Positions 63,748 through 64,000 of a stretch of DNA of 64,000 nt are shown one piece after another. Under the pieces are notes generated by a model, which worked only from the letters and a program-made list of their open reading frames with translations, was not told the DNA's origin and did not search any database. Location of the stretch: the NCBI RefSeq assembly GCF_006636205.1, contig NZ_VIGB01000003.1:2046001-2110000 (forward strand), read 5' to 3'. Positions within the stretch are counted from its first letter, which is position 1; the number at the start of each line of letters is the position of its first letter. Origin of the DNA: Kitasatospora acidiphila. GTDB taxonomy: Bacteria > Actinomycetota > Actinomycetes > Streptomycetales > Streptomycetaceae. The translations under genes were made by a program, and so were the position numbers.

Positions 63748-64000
63748 ATGATCTTCATCGTGGTGAAATTCCCGGTCAAGCCCGAGTACGCCGACTCCTG
63801 GCTGTCCCACGTCGACGCCTTCACCAAGGCCACCCGCGCCGAACCCGGCAACCTCTGGTTCGAGTGGTCGCGCAGTGTCGAGGAGCCCGACACCTATGTG
63901 CTCGTCGAGGCCTTCCAGGACGACGCCGGCGAGGCCCATGTGAACTCGGACCACTTCCGGGCGGCGATGGGGACCATGCGACCGCTGGTCCAGCGCGCAC
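63748..64000 (+). CDS. Antibiotic-biosynthesis monooxygenase (ABM/YgiN)-type protein, cut by window end
   Basis: MIFIVVKFPVKPEYADSWLS, AEPGNLWFEWSRSVEEPDTY and VLVEAFQDDAGEAHVNSDHF give the ferredoxin-like ABM fold of putative quinol monooxygenases (usual length about 95-110). It begins at the ATG at 63748 and runs off the right edge near its expected end. Confidence 0.88.
   Translation, partial: MIFIVVKFPVKPEYADSWLSHVDAFTKATRAEPGNLWFEWSRSVEEPDTYVLVEAFQDDAGEAHVNSDHFRAAMGTMRPLVQRA

Overview
The window is high-GC DNA with the hallmarks of a Streptomyces or Kitasatospora-type actinomycete. These are a 2-methylisoborneol-type terpene cyclase, a mycothiol-family enzyme, an F420-type luciferase-like oxidoreductase, a Zur-controlled block of zinc-free ribosomal protein paralogues, very rare TTA/CTA/ATA codons, and two secondary-metabolite gene clusters. 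Gene density and mobile-element debris fit an accessory chromosomal region. The taxon is inferred; no rRNA or tRNA gene was seen.

Layout. 1-2.2 kb: two helix-turn-helix genes, an anti-sigma-type ATPase and a small membrane protein. 2.3-6.7 kb: a secreted collagenase, a 2-MIB-type synthase without its usual methyltransferase partner, and a TetR regulator. 6.9-23.3 kb: cluster 1. It has a single-module PKS (KS-AT-dead DH-ACP), aldo/keto reductase, GH3-type acyl-adenylating enzyme, Cys-nucleophile alpha/beta hydrolase, muconate-lactonizing/OSBS-type enolase, acetolactate-synthase-like ThDP enzyme, FAH-family protein, condensation-like acyltransferase, ArsR regulator, 14-TM exporter, CHMI-type tautomerase and an SDR without its usual catalytic residues. 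I recognise no known product for this combination. 23.4-30.9 kb: ordinary small genes, an orphan antitoxin and several frameshifted genes. 30.9-48.1 kb: cluster 2, an NRPS/PKS line behind a LuxR-type regulator. It has a stand-alone carrier protein, C-A-PCP, an AT-less KS-ACP, C-A-PCP, type II thioesterase, MbtH, a free A domain (Thr-like code), C-PCP-C and an LLM oxidoreductase.

48.1-54.1 kb holds a divergent pair that looks like a conflict/defence system: a caspase-like/NTPase/WD40 protein and an LCAT-type lipase. 54.1-57.6 kb is mobile-element debris that appears to split a small gene in two. 57.8-61.1 kb has a maleylpyruvate-isomerase-family gene, a benzoylformate decarboxylase remnant and the decayed Zur ribosomal block. 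In that block the S18 and L33 paralogues carry the same 35-bp repeat, and a CobW GTPase has lost its P-loop. 61.4-64 kb: a phytanoyl-CoA-type dioxygenase, an NAD-dependent sugar/sterol-type dehydrogenase and the start of an antibiotic-monooxygenase-type gene.

Caution: about ten conserved genes are broken by single missing bases, most of them in short C or G runs. This looks more like systematic homopolymer undercalling in the assembly than biology, so the NRPS genes are annotated here as whole genes with noted frameshifts. The 35-bp insertions, the P-loop loss and the split gene cannot be explained that way.
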